NCBI GenBank assembly: GCA_015062085.1
Contig: SUVI01000065.1
Span: forward strand, 1-19,466
Source of the DNA: Planctomycetaceae bacterium
GTDB lineage: Bacteria > Planctomycetota > Planctomycetia > Pirellulales > Thermoguttaceae
DNA: 19,466 nt
Direction: 5' to 3'
Below the pieces are notes generated by a model. That model was not told the origin of the DNA and ran no database searches. It saw only the letters and a program-made list of their open reading frames with translations. The position numbers were made by a program, and so were the translations under genes. Numbering within the stretch: position 1 is the stretch's first letter; each line of letters starts with the position of its first letter. Positions 8,290-16,072 of this stretch are shown in pieces.

Positions 8290-11016
8290 CTACCGCGTTT
8301 CGGTCTCCGTTTCCGGCACGTACCAGAACGAGCGCCAGTAGCGTTCCTCCACGTCGTACGGATCGATGGAGGCTTTCGGCGTCGTGTCGGGCGGGAGGAT
8401 GCCGTAGCGGATCATCTCGCGCAGGTAGCCCCATCGCGGAGTGAACTTCTGCGGACAGTCCGGTCCATTATTCGGGCTGGGGTGGAGCATCGAGAACCGA
8501 TTGTCTTCCTCCAGAATGTACCGTCTGCCGCGCTGAATGTACTTCAAAATCAGCTGGTAGTCCGGGTCGTTCGTGTCCGCGAAGACTTTCTGACCGGAAG
8601 CCGCCTCGCATTTTCCAAGCCCGCCGAACTCTTTCGAGAGCGGAGCGCGAAGGACTTTTGATTTTTCCGGGTAGGAGAGATTCCAGATCTCGTGCCGATT
8701 GTACCGTCCGGATTCCTCGCACATATCGTGAACGACATACCGATTTTTCTGCGGCGGCCAGTAGACCGTTTTGTATTCCGTGACCAGCGAATAGTTTCCG
8801 ATCTTCTTTTCCGCTTCCGTCGGACAATGGCACGGATCGCATCGGCGTCGGATCGCGTCACGGGACGGTTCCGTTTCGGGCCAGTCTGCGTCGTTTTGGA
8901 TATTTTTGTGCGCGATATAGTATCCCAGACCGCCGCATCCGCTTGCCGCATAGACTCCGGAATAGTTTGCGCCGGCGTCGAGCCAGTTACGGATGATCTT
9001 CTGTTCCTCTTCCGGCATCTTGACGCCTTCGTGCCCTTCCTCGATGAGCTTCAGCAGTCGGCTGGAACCGGTCCCGATCTCGTACGGCGCGAAATTCCCC
9101 ATCGAGCGGTTTCGATTATCGCCGAAGAGTTTCCGCCACGACATCTGCATGTAGCCGAAAGTGTAGAGCGGGTTCCAGTCGCCAGAAATGTTGAATCCGC
9201 CCTCTTCCCGGTCATGATGATGGCACTTGAGGCAATGTCGATCCAGGATCGGCTGAATATCGCGCGGGAAAACGAAGATCTCCGGGACCCCCGCGATTTT
9301 TTCCGGCTTGACCGGGACAGTACGCAGAAGACGATTCAGCCGGTCGCGTTCCTCGGCACTGGGCGTCTCCGTCCGTTCCTCATGGCACCCGATGCACGCA
9401 GTCACCTCACCCGGCATGACGGACGTGAAGGAGTGCATCCGCTTCACACAGTGGTCATTTTCGTCCATGGCACAGAACAGAACGCTCCGTTTCGCCGGAA
9501 GTTCAAAGTACGCGCTCCCGTCTTCCGAGACCGGCACCGTCCCCAAAAGCCGCGTGACGGAGAAGGTCCCTTCGTTGGAGATCATGTCCATCCCGCCGGA
9601 GAAATTGACCGGTTTCGGCAGCACTTCGTAGATCTTGATCGCTTTGATCGTCCCGGGCTTCACGTCCTTCATCTTGCGCCCGTGGTAGATATTCACGAGT
9701 GCCAGCGTTCCGTGAGCTTTCGACGGATCCGTCTGGTCAGGAATCACGACTTCCCGTTGACGCGGCATCACCGGACGCGCTTCCCCGATCCAGAAACCCG
9801 CTTTTCGAAGTTCCGCAGGAAGCGTAAAGAGCGTTCCGCTGCGTCCGTCCGCCGTCACGAGAACGATCTTTTCGCGGGCCGCCGCAAGAAAATGATCCAC
9901 GCTGAACGCCCACGGATCGGAATAGATCCCGCCTTTCGTAATGTACTGGACTGCTTTCGGGTCATCCGGCCCCAGCGTCGTGTCGAGAAGCACGATGTTT
10001 CCCTGATGCTCTTTCCGACCGTGCCCCGGCGAGAACGTGCAGACGATCCGGTCATTGCGTCCCGGGACCGGTTTCGGAGCCAGCATACAGTCCCACGTCG
10101 CGAAATTCCCGTAAAGGACCATCTGTTTCGTTCCGTCCGGATTCACCGTCCAGAGGGAATGGTACGTCCCCCAGTGCCGGTCCACATACTCCCACCGCAT
10201 GTGCGCGACGCGCCCGTCATTGAGAAACCACGGCGTGTTGTCCTGCTCCACATTGGACGAGATGCACTGAATATTCGAGCCGTCCAGCTCGCATTTGTGG
10301 AGCGTCCCGACCTGCGTATAGTAGCACTGAACGTACCGGTTCGCACGGGTCGAACAGAAGATGATCTTATCGTCCGGCGTGTACGTCGGTTCGTAGTCGT
10401 CCCAGCCGGCCGGCGAGTAGTCCTGAACGCCGTCGAGATTCTTCGAACTGCGGCGTATCTCGGTCGTTTCCAGCGGTTTGACTCCCGGCGGGATCGGAAA
10501 TTCCGCATCCTCACCGATTCCCGTGATCTGGCGCAGGCCCGTCCCGTCCAAATTCATCTCAAACAGACTGTAGTGTTTTTTCCCCTTCGGCAGATACGAA
10601 AAGATGAATTTCTTTCCATCGTAGTGGATCTGCGGGTCGCGCACGTTCCCTTCCGGATCCTCAAAGATCTTTCGGCACGCTTTCGTCTTCACGTTGAAGA
10701 TCCAGATCGCGCCGCCGGAATTCCTCGGAAACGGCACCCGGCACGAATTATCCGCATAGTAGCCGATGTTCGCGTACCAGTGCACGTCGGCACTCGGTTT
10801 CCTAGTCACGAAAAGGATCTCCTCCGGCATCCCGTTCTCCTGAAACTCCGCGACGAGCTCCTCGAACGAAGACGTTTTTGGGGCGGCATTCGAGACCATT
10901 TCCGCAGCCGAGACCATTTCCGCAGCCGAGACCATTTCCGCAGCCGAAACCATTTCAGCCGATGCAAACAAAACGAACACACAAAATAAAAGAAGACAAA
11001 ACACGCTTTTTTTCAT
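8290..11016 (-). CDS. HzsA-like secreted multiheme protein
   Basis: A 908-residue exported protein resembling the hydrazine synthase alpha-subunit family, which is widespread in planctomycetes that do not make hydrazine. After the signal peptide, a propeller-like region with TolB/WD40-type repeats (DPQIHYDGKKFIFSYLPKGK, YEPTYTPDDKIIFCSTRANR) fills about residues 50-430. The C-terminal half carries three c-type haem motifs: CIGCH (541-545), CLKCH (595-599, in IQPILDRHCLKCHHH, a planctomycete cytochrome signature) and CDPCH (726-730). I chose the ATG at 11016: it gives a proper signal peptide, AGGTG lies 5 bases upstream and a promoter sits 52 bases upstream. The frame continues 65 codons further, across that promoter. 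Function is unknown; it may be a periplasmic redox enzyme. It is divergent from the ceramidase-like pair. Confidence 0.8.
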   Translation of the reverse strand: MKKSVFCLLLFCVFVLFASAEMVSAAEMVSAAEMVSAAEMVSNAAPKTSSFEELVAEFQENGMPEEILFVTRKPSADVHWYANIGYYADNSCRVPFPRNSGGAIWIFNVKTKACRKIFEDPEGNVRDPQIHYDGKKFIFSYLPKGKKHYSLFEMNLDGTGLRQITGIGEDAEFPIPPGVKPLETTEIRRSSKNLDGVQDYSPAGWDDYEPTYTPDDKIIFCSTRANRYVQCYYTQVGTLHKCELDGSNIQCISSNVEQDNTPWFLNDGRVAHMRWEYVDRHWGTYHSLWTVNPDGTKQMVLYGNFATWDCMLAPKPVPGRNDRIVCTFSPGHGRKEHQGNIVLLDTTLGPDDPKAVQYITKGGIYSDPWAFSVDHFLAAAREKIVLVTADGRSGTLFTLPAELRKAGFWIGEARPVMPRQREVVIPDQTDPSKAHGTLALVNIYHGRKMKDVKPGTIKAIKIYEVLPKPVNFSGGMDMISNEGTFSVTRLLGTVPVSEDGSAYFELPAKRSVLFCAMDENDHCVKRMHSFTSVMPGEVTACIGCHEERTETPSAEERDRLNRLLRTVPVKPEKIAGVPEIFVFPRDIQPILDRHCLKCHHHDREEGGFNISGDWNPLYTFGYMQMSWRKLFGDNRNRSMGNFAPYEIGTGSSRLLKLIEEGHEGVKMPEEEQKIIRNWLDAGANYSGVYAASGCGGLGYYIAHKNIQNDADWPETEPSRDAIRRRCDPCHCPTEAEKKIGNYSLVTEYKTVYWPPQKNRYVVHDMCEESGRYNRHEIWNLSYPEKSKVLRAPLSKEFGGLGKCEAASGQKVFADTNDPDYQLILKYIQRGRRYILEEDNRFSMLHPSPNNGPDCPQKFTPRWGYLREMIRYGILPPDTTPKASIDPYDVEERYWRSFWYVPETETETR
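10892..10963 (-). repeat. 18-bp in-frame repeat in a signal peptide
   Basis: Three perfect copies of GAGACCATTTCCGCAGCC on the + strand (10892-10909, 10910-10927, 10928-10945) are followed by a diverged fourth (10946-10963). In the HzsA-like protein this encodes repeated SAAEMV right after the hydrophobic core, around residues 19-42. Each unit re-creates a small-residue SAA sequence that could serve as a signal peptidase site. Confidence 0.95.
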
Positions 11017-11067
11017 GAACTCACCTGCGAAAACAGAGGAACGAAAAAACTCCAAATCCCGCCTTCT

Positions 11068-11096
11068 TTTATACCAGAAATCCCTCCAAAAGTCAA
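11068..11096 (-). promoter_or_regulatory. Promoter of the HzsA-like gene
   Basis: On the minus strand TTGACT (11096-11091) and TATAAA (11073-11068) are 17 bases apart. The predicted start near 11061 leaves a leader of about 45 nt. This placement supports the downstream start codon at 11016 over the longer open frame. Confidence 0.75.
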
Positions 11097-11285
11097 GTGG
11101 GGCCTCCGTTTTCGGAACCGTCCGGCACATACCTGACGATTCTGCCGCAGAATTCACAGAAGTAGACCAAAAGAGACAAAAAGTGCAAGATCCCAGACAT
11201 GAAATTCTCAAAAATCACAAATTTTTGTATTTTTCACGCATTCCCTGTTTGGAATCCCCTTTTTTGAGAAAAATTTCCGGAACTA
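11097..11285. other. Core of the divergent intergenic region
   Basis: The region between the two divergent promoters (whole gap 11017-11373) is AT-rich toward its right end. It holds one small hairpin, ATTCC with GGAAT across CTGTTT, near 11240-11256. I see no gene, terminator or clear operator here. Confidence 0.5.
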
Positions 11286-11314
11286 TTGACAGACCGGAAC
11301 GTTTCGTCTATAAT
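11286..11314 (+). promoter_or_regulatory. Consensus sigma70 promoter of the ceramidase-like pair
   Basis: TTGACA (11286-11291) and TATAAT (11309-11314) both match the consensus exactly, with 17 bases between them. The predicted start near 11321 gives a leader of about 53 nt before the ATG at 11374. Confidence 0.9.
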
Positions 11315-11373
11315 TGAAGTTGAAATTCATCTGTTTTTTACCTTCCCGCCTTCCCAGAAAGGAATCCTACCCC

Positions 11374-12789
11374 ATGAAATTGAAGATCTTCTCAATTTTG
11401 TCGACACTTCTGCTCAGCGTTTCGGCCCTGTTCGCACAGGACGCAGCGTCAAAGACAGAACCGTTTCAGCTTGGACTGGCAGTGACGGACATCACGCCGC
11501 CGCTGAGTTACCCCATGGCCGGGTACTATAGTATCCGTCTCTCGGAAGGGACGCTGGATCCTCTGATGCTCCGTGCGTTCTGCTTCAAACAGGGGGACGA
11601 AATGTGCGTCCTGGCCATCAGCGATTCCCTCTACGTCTACGCGGATACCACCGCCGAAGTGAAACGCCGAATTCAGGAAAAAACCGGTCTTTCCGGCGAT
11701 TCCGTCTTCATCCTCGGAACGCACACGCACACCGGTCCGAGCTGGCGGCATTACGATCGGACCGTCACGATGGAACAGAACATGGCGGCGGCCGAAAAAA
11801 ACGACTACCGCGCGTTCAACTACAAAGCGTACTGGGTCGAACTGGCTGAAAAGACCATCCTCGAAGCGATCCAGAAGGTCCGGCCGGTCTCCTTTTCCGT
11901 TGGAAAGACCAGCGTGACGGACCTCTCTTTCAATCGCCGCTACTTCATGAAAAACTCTGATGTGGTCCGGTGCAATCCCGGCGTCGGCAATCCGAACATC
12001 ATTCGCCCGGCCGGTCCGATCGATCCGGATCTCCATGGGATCCTGTTCCGCGATGCCGAAAAGAAGCCGTTCGCGTCGCTTTCCAGTTTTGCGCTGCATC
12101 TCGACACGACCGGCGGTGTGCAATTCAGTGCGGACTACCCCAGTTACCTCCATAAGATCCTCCGCGAAAAATTTGGTTCAGATTTCATTTCCGCATTCGG
12201 CATCGGAACCTGCGGCGACATCAATCACATTAACGTCAATGCCTCTGCTCCAAGACAGCGTGCGCCGGAAATCGGCACAGCACTTGGAATGGCCCTTGCC
12301 GCACTTTACGAAAGCGGTCTCCAGGAAGCAGAGCCGTCGCTTGCCCACGCATTCCGCTCCCTGACGCTGGAACGTCTCCAGTTTTCCGAGGAAGAGACCG
12401 CCAGAGCACGGGAACTCCGCAAGGAGATCCTGAATCCGAAGTCCGAAGTCCCTTTCCTAGAACGTGTCCGGCTCGGAAACATCGTCAGCCTCGCCAGCTG
12501 GCCGATCGAACATAAAGCGGAAGTCGGCGCGATCCGTTTGAGCGACGATACCGCCATCGTCATCCTTCCGGGCGAGATCTTCGTCGAACTTGGGCTGGAC
12601 ATCAAACGCCGTTCGCCGTTCAAAAACACGCTCGTACTGGAACTCTCCCAGCAGGACGCGCGCTACATTCCAACACGCAAAGCATTCCAGGAAGGCAGCT
12701 ACGAAACGATCAACGTTCTTTTCCCTGAAGGAACCGGCGAACGTCTCGTAGAGGCCGCGATGGAGTGTCTCGAAGAACTCAAAAAGTAA
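11374..12789 (+). CDS. Ceramidase-like secreted hydrolase, paralog 1
   Basis: A 471-residue exported protein of the 'neutral/alkaline non-lysosomal ceramidase, N-terminal' family, whose founders cut the amide bond of ceramide using zinc. The signal peptide is MKLKIFSILSTLLLSVSALFAQ. The mature part starts with the family's VTDITPPLSYPMAGYY. The zinc-site GTHTHTGP (H117, H119) and SFALHLDTTGG (H242) are present. The nucleophile-region motif reads CGDINHIN (280-287), with Asn284 where characterised ceramidases have Ser in GDVSPN or GNLSPN. The protein is shorter than true ceramidases (about 650-750) and lacks their C-terminal domain, so a different amide or ester substrate is likely. I chose ATG 11374 because CCAGAAAGGA (11354-11363) precedes it; the 20 codons upstream overlap the promoter. 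Confidence 0.8.
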   Translation: MKLKIFSILSTLLLSVSALFAQDAASKTEPFQLGLAVTDITPPLSYPMAGYYSIRLSEGTLDPLMLRAFCFKQGDEMCVLAISDSLYVYADTTAEVKRRIQEKTGLSGDSVFILGTHTHTGPSWRHYDRTVTMEQNMAAAEKNDYRAFNYKAYWVELAEKTILEAIQKVRPVSFSVGKTSVTDLSFNRRYFMKNSDVVRCNPGVGNPNIIRPAGPIDPDLHGILFRDAEKKPFASLSSFALHLDTTGGVQFSADYPSYLHKILREKFGSDFISAFGIGTCGDINHINVNASAPRQRAPEIGTALGMALAALYESGLQEAEPSLAHAFRSLTLERLQFSEEETARARELRKEILNPKSEVPFLERVRLGNIVSLASWPIEHKAEVGAIRLSDDTAIVILPGEIFVELGLDIKRRSPFKNTLVLELSQQDARYIPTRKAFQEGSYETINVLFPEGTGERLVEAAMECLEELKK

Positions 12790-12807
12790 AATTTCCCTAA
12801 CCGTTGG

Positions 12808-12845
12808 AAAACGCAGAGCAGGTGCCGTACCCGCTCCGCGTTTTT
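12808..12845 (+). terminator. Stem-loop between the ceramidase-like paralogs
   Basis: AAAACGC (12808-12814) pairs with GCGTTTT (12838-12844), then GAGC (12816-12819) with GCTC (12833-12836) and GGT (12821-12823) with ACC (12829-12831). Single mismatches separate the helices, and a T-run ends the structure. It may be a full or partial terminator. I see no promoter for the second gene, so read-through is likely. Confidence 0.6.
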
Positions 12846-12892
12846 CCGCGTTTCCCACCATTTCACCCGCCATTCCAGAAAGGACCCTGCCC

Positions 12893-14371
12893 ATGAGATC
12901 CAAGTTTTTCGCCATTTTGTCAATGCTTTTGCCCGCACTCGCTGTTTTTTCGGCACTCGCCGTTTTTTCAGCACTCGCCGTTTTTTCAGCTTCCGCCGTT
13001 TTCGCGCAGGATGCCGAGAAAACTCCTGCGCCAGTTACGGCTCCGCTGGAGATCGGTATCGGTGTGACGGAGATCACGCCGCCATTGAGTTACCCCATGG
13101 CCGGATACTACAGCAAACGGCTTTCCGACGGCGTGCTGGATCCGCTCATGCTCCGCGCGTTCTGCTTCAAACAGGGTGACGAAATGTGCGTCCTGGCCAT
13201 CAGCGATTCCATTTACGTTTACGATGACGTCACGGCCGAAGTGAAACGCCGGATCCAGGAAAAGACCGGTCTCTCCGGCGACGCGGTCTTCCTCGTTGGA
13301 ACGCACACGCACACCGGCCCCGTCTGGATGAAGTACGATCGGAAGATCACTCCGGAAGAAAATCTGGCCGCCGCCGCGAGAAACGACCATGAAACGTTCA
13401 ACTACAAAGCGTTCTGGGTCGAACAGACCGAAAAGGCGATCCTCGAATCGATGAAAGATCTCCGGCCCGCGTCGCTCTCCATTGGCAAAACGTCCGTCAC
13501 GGATCTTTCCTTCAACCGGCGCTACTTCATGAAAGATTCCGATCAGGTCCGATTCAATCCCGGCGTTCTGAATCCGAACATCATCCGTCCCGCTGGCCCG
13601 ATCGATCCCGATTTTTACGGAATTTTGTTCCGTGACGCGAAAAAGAAGCCGTTCGCGTCCCTCTCCAATTTCGCGCTCCATCTCGACACGACCGGCGGCA
13701 CGAAATTCAGCGCGGACTACCCGTTCTACATTCAGACCGTTCTGCGTGAAAGATTCGGCGCGGACTTCATCTCTGGTTTTGGAACGGGGACCTGCGGCGA
13801 CATCAATCACGTAGACGTCACGAACCGCCACCGACGCCGTGCTCCGGAGATCGGAACGGAACTCGGAAAACGTCTCGCGGCACTCTATGAGAGCGGAGAA
13901 ATGGCAGAACTGGTCCCGTCTCTCGATTCCGCGATGCGTACCCTGACGGTCAAACGCCAGGAATTCACCGAAGAGCAGATCGCACGCGCACGTGAACTGC
14001 GCAGCGTCGTCATGGAACCGAACTCCGGCTACTCGTTCCTGGAACGGGTCGAGATCGGCAAGATCGTCAACCTCTCCACCCTCCCGGTCGAACACAAAGC
14101 GGAAGTCGGCGCGATCCGTCTGAGTGACGACACCGCCATCGTACTGCTTCCGGGCGAGATCTTCGTCGAACTGGGGCAGGATCTCAAACGCCGCTCGCCG
14201 TTCAAAAACACGATCATCATCGAGCTCTCTCAGCAAAACGCGAAATACATTCCGACGCGCAAAGCCTTCAAAGAGGGAAGCTACGAGACGATCAACGTCC
14301 TCTACGTCGAAGGGACCGGCGAGCGTTTCATCGAAGCGGCAATAGAGTGTCTCGAAGAGCTGAAAAAGTAG
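12893..14371 (+). CDS. Ceramidase-like secreted hydrolase, paralog 2
   Basis: A 492-residue close paralog of the gene before it, clearly the product of tandem duplication: long stretches such as DPLMLRAFCFKQGDEMCVLAISDS are shared. It keeps the zinc-site GTHTHTGP (H138, H140), NFALHLDTTGG (H263) and CGDINHVD with Asn305 in place of the ceramidase nucleophile Ser. Its signal peptide is longer because of three extra ALAVFS units, while paralog 1 has none. The two mature proteins differ most around the loop after DINH and the EMAEL or LQEAEP region, which may reflect substrate differences. The start is supported by CCAGAAAGGA (12875-12884) 8 bases before the ATG. It is probably transcribed from the promoter at 11286-11314. 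Confidence 0.8.
   Translation: MRSKFFAILSMLLPALAVFSALAVFSALAVFSASAVFAQDAEKTPAPVTAPLEIGIGVTEITPPLSYPMAGYYSKRLSDGVLDPLMLRAFCFKQGDEMCVLAISDSIYVYDDVTAEVKRRIQEKTGLSGDAVFLVGTHTHTGPVWMKYDRKITPEENLAAAARNDHETFNYKAFWVEQTEKAILESMKDLRPASLSIGKTSVTDLSFNRRYFMKDSDQVRFNPGVLNPNIIRPAGPIDPDFYGILFRDAKKKPFASLSNFALHLDTTGGTKFSADYPFYIQTVLRERFGADFISGFGTGTCGDINHVDVTNRHRRRAPEIGTELGKRLAALYESGEMAELVPSLDSAMRTLTVKRQEFTEEQIARARELRSVVMEPNSGYSFLERVEIGKIVNLSTLPVEHKAEVGAIRLSDDTAIVLLPGEIFVELGQDLKRRSPFKNTIIIELSQQNAKYIPTRKAFKEGSYETINVLYVEGTGERFIEAAIECLEELKK
12935..13006 (+). repeat. 18-bp in-frame repeat in a signal-peptide core
   Basis: Four 18-bp units lie at 12935-12952, 12953-12970, 12971-12988 and 12989-13006. The second and third are identical (GCACTCGCCGTTTTTTCA), the first has two changes and the fourth is diverged. 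They encode ALAVFS three times and then ASAVFA, so copy number sets the length of the hydrophobic export segment. Confidence 0.95.
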
Positions 14372-14411
14372 ATCGGACGGCCGCAGAAAAACATAAAAGG
14401 AGTTTTTCAAC

Positions 14412-14485
14412 GCGAAATTCACCAAAAGGCGATCAAAAATATTTTAAATCTTTCGTGTCTTTTCGTGTTTTCCGTGAAATTCGTG
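14412..14485. repeat. Composite dispersed repeat, copy 2
   Basis: GCGAAATTCACCAAAAG (14412-14428) and TTTTCCGTGAAATTCGTG (14468-14485) are exact inverted matches to 865-881 and 689-706. Between them TTTCGTGTCTTTTCGTG shows an internal period of about 9 bases. It fills the gap between the converging second ceramidase-like gene and the dehydrogenase gene. Confidence 0.75.
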
Positions 14486-14490
14486 TCAGA

Positions 14491-14521
14491 GCAGGATCTC
14501 GCCCGTTCCATGAGATCCTGC
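14491..14521. terminator. Stem-loop between converging genes
   Basis: GCAGGATCTC (14491-14500) and GAGATCCTGC (14512-14521) form a perfect 10-bp stem with an 11-nt loop, followed by GTTTCTTCCTT on the + strand. The T-run is interrupted. It sits between converging stops and could end both transcripts. Confidence 0.65.
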
Positions 14522-14562
14522 GTTTCTTCCTTGTGTTCCGCGGCAAAATGCAGCCGGGCCTC

Positions 14563-15465
14563 TCATTGGCAGGCCGGCCACTTCACGAGCGCTTGGGTCC
14601 CAGCATCCGCCAATCCCGCGTCCATCAGCTCCGCGTACAGCCGCTCGGCAAGCGTGACCCCCGGAAGTTCCAGACCGACAGCACGAGCTTCATCCAGCGC
14701 GATGCGCAGATCCTTCACAAAATGCGTGATCTTGAACCCCGGCGCAAAATCGTCCCGAAGGATCCGCGGAGCCAGATTCGCCAGCGACCAGCTTCCCGCC
14801 GCCCCGGTAGAGACCGACTCGAGAACCGCGGCAGGATCGAGACCGACGGACTTCGCATACCGCAGCGCCTCGCAGACCCCAAGCATGTTTCCCGCGATGA
14901 GGATCTGATTCACCATTTTCGTGTGCTGCCCCATTCCCGCAGTCCCCTGAAATCTCACGTTCGTCCCGAGGATCTTCCAGATCGGCTCCAGCGCATCAAA
15001 CGCCTCCCGGCATCCGCCCGCCATGATGGAAAGTGTCCCGTTTTTCGCGCCGATATCCCCTCCGGAGACCGGAGCATCCAGTGCCCAGACACCGCGTTTT
15101 TCCGCCTCCTGCGCGATCTTGACGGCCAAAGAGGGACGGCTCGTGGTCATGTCGGCGACGATCTTCCTTTTCCCGTCTGTTTTCCCGTTTTTCTCCGTCT
15201 CCCATCCCGCCAGCACGCCCGTTTCCGGATCGAGAATGACGGACTCCACATCCGCGGGAAATCCGACGATCGTGAAGACGGCGTCCGCATTTTTCGCAGC
15301 ATCCGCAGGGGTCTCCGCCCACTGCGCGCCCGCCTCCAGCAGCGGTATCGCCTTTTCCCGGGTCCGATTGTAGACCGTGCAGGCATATCCAGCCTCGATC
15401 AGCCTTCCGCACATAGCACGCCCCATGATCCCGGTACCGATCCACGCGATCTTTAGTTTTTCCAT
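14563..15465 (-). CDS. 3-hydroxyisobutyrate dehydrogenase-family oxidoreductase
   Basis: A 300-residue cytoplasmic beta-hydroxyacid dehydrogenase, the family that includes 3-hydroxyisobutyrate dehydrogenase, tartronate semialdehyde reductase and glyoxylate/succinic semialdehyde reductase. It shows the Rossmann motif GTGIMG (10-15), VYNRT (31-35; an Arg after the second strand suggests NADP), the substrate loop [14 protein letters not shown] (130-143), the catalytic lysine in GQHTKMVNQ (K183) and KDL at 251-253. A lysine-rich insertion (about 88-101, [13 protein letters not shown]) interrupts the usual spacing before DMTTSRPS and is odd. AGGAGGT (15477-15471) lies 5 bases before the ATG and overlaps the stop codon of trmL, so the two genes form an operon with probable translational coupling. 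The exact substrate cannot be told from sequence. Confidence 0.88.
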   Translation of the reverse strand: MEKLKIAWIGTGIMGRAMCGRLIEAGYACTVYNRTREKAIPLLEAGAQWAETPADAAKNADAVFTIVGFPADVESVILDPETGVLAGWETEKNGKTDGKRKIVADMTTSRPSLAVKIAQEAEKRGVWALDAPVSGGDIGAKNGTLSIMAGGCREAFDALEPIWKILGTNVRFQGTAGMGQHTKMVNQILIAGNMLGVCEALRYAKSVGLDPAAVLESVSTGAAGSWSLANLAPRILRDDFAPGFKITHFVKDLRIALDEARAVGLELPGVTLAERLYAELMDAGLADAGTQALVKWPACQ

Positions 15466-15475
15466 CTTTCACCTC

Positions 15476-15955
15476 CTACTGCATATCTTCCGAATGCCCG
15501 ATCTGCCGCATCGCCTCAAAGGCGCTGACCCCCACACTTACCGAAAGATTCAAACTCCGGATCTTTGGCCGAATGGGGATCCTGAGGCACTGTTCCGCAT
15601 ACTCTTCATGGAAGAACTCCGGAAATCCCTGCGTCTCGCTTCCGTAAACGAGCACGTCGCCAGCCTGAAACGTCACGTCAAGATACGAGTGTTTCGCTTT
15701 CTTAGTAAAATAGAAATACCGATCCCACTGCGGCAGTTTCTCCCGCAGCGCCTCCCAGTTCTCTACGATCTCCCAATCCAGGAACTGCCAGTAATCAAGA
15801 CCGGCGCGTTTCAGATTCCTGTCCGTGATCTGGAATCCCATGGGACGGACGAGCCAGAGCTTGGCCCCCAGCCCCACACACGTTCTGCCGACAGCTCCGG
15901 TATTATGCGGGATCTCCGGCTGAAAAAGTACGATGTTCAACACATTATTTTCCAT
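15476..15955 (-). CDS. trmL: tRNA (cytidine(34)-2'-O)-methyltransferase
   Basis: A 159-residue SPOUT methyltransferase matching E. coli TrmL (YibK, 157 aa). TrmL uses SAM to 2'-O-methylate the wobble base of certain leucine tRNAs. Visible motifs are FQPEIPHNTGAVGRTC (11-26), the SAM-binding VYGSETQGFP (103-112) and the trefoil-knot RSLNLSVSVGVSAFEAMRQ (133-151). The start is uncertain. The ATG at 15955 has no clear Shine-Dalgarno, whereas a GTG four codons later (15943) has GGAAA 5-10 bases upstream and would start VLNIVLFQPEIP, much like E. coli MLNIVLYEPEIP. It is the first gene of a two-gene operon with the dehydrogenase. Its enzyme depends on SAM, the product of metK elsewhere in the window. 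Confidence 0.92.
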   Translation of the reverse strand: MENNVLNIVLFQPEIPHNTGAVGRTCVGLGAKLWLVRPMGFQITDRNLKRAGLDYWQFLDWEIVENWEALREKLPQWDRYFYFTKKAKHSYLDVTFQAGDVLVYGSETQGFPEFFHEEYAEQCLRIPIRPKIRSLNLSVSVGVSAFEAMRQIGHSEDMQ

Positions 15956-16040
15956 ACAATTTGCACAATTCCAACAATAACTTTAATAAAAATTTAAAAA
16001 ATTCCAAAAATTTCCGAAAAAATCAGGCCCCCCCCTCTTT

Positions 16041-16066
16041 AAATTCGTGCGAATTTCCTGTATAAT
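16041..16066 (+). promoter_or_regulatory. Palindrome over the CAP-gene promoter
   Basis: TATAAT (16061-16066) is a clear -10 with only a weak -35 (TTTAAA at 16038-16043, 17-bp spacing). A perfect 7+7 palindrome, AAATTCG-TG-CGAATTT (16041-16056), covers the end of the -35 and most of the spacer. That is the usual position of a repressor site or, with a poor -35, of an activator site. A run of eight C (16028-16035) lies just upstream. Confidence 0.55.
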
Positions 16067-16072
16067 CACTAC

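Noticed and set aside
8692..10989. A 765-codon open frame antisense to the HzsA-like gene
   Set aside because: It is Arg/Asp/Val rich with no motif, ribosome binding site or signal. It is the mirror of a real gene with three haem motifs and a promoter.
12986..14425. A 479-codon open frame antisense to the second ceramidase-like gene
   Set aside because: A similar antisense frame lies opposite paralog 1, as expected from codon bias. There is no independent evidence of coding.
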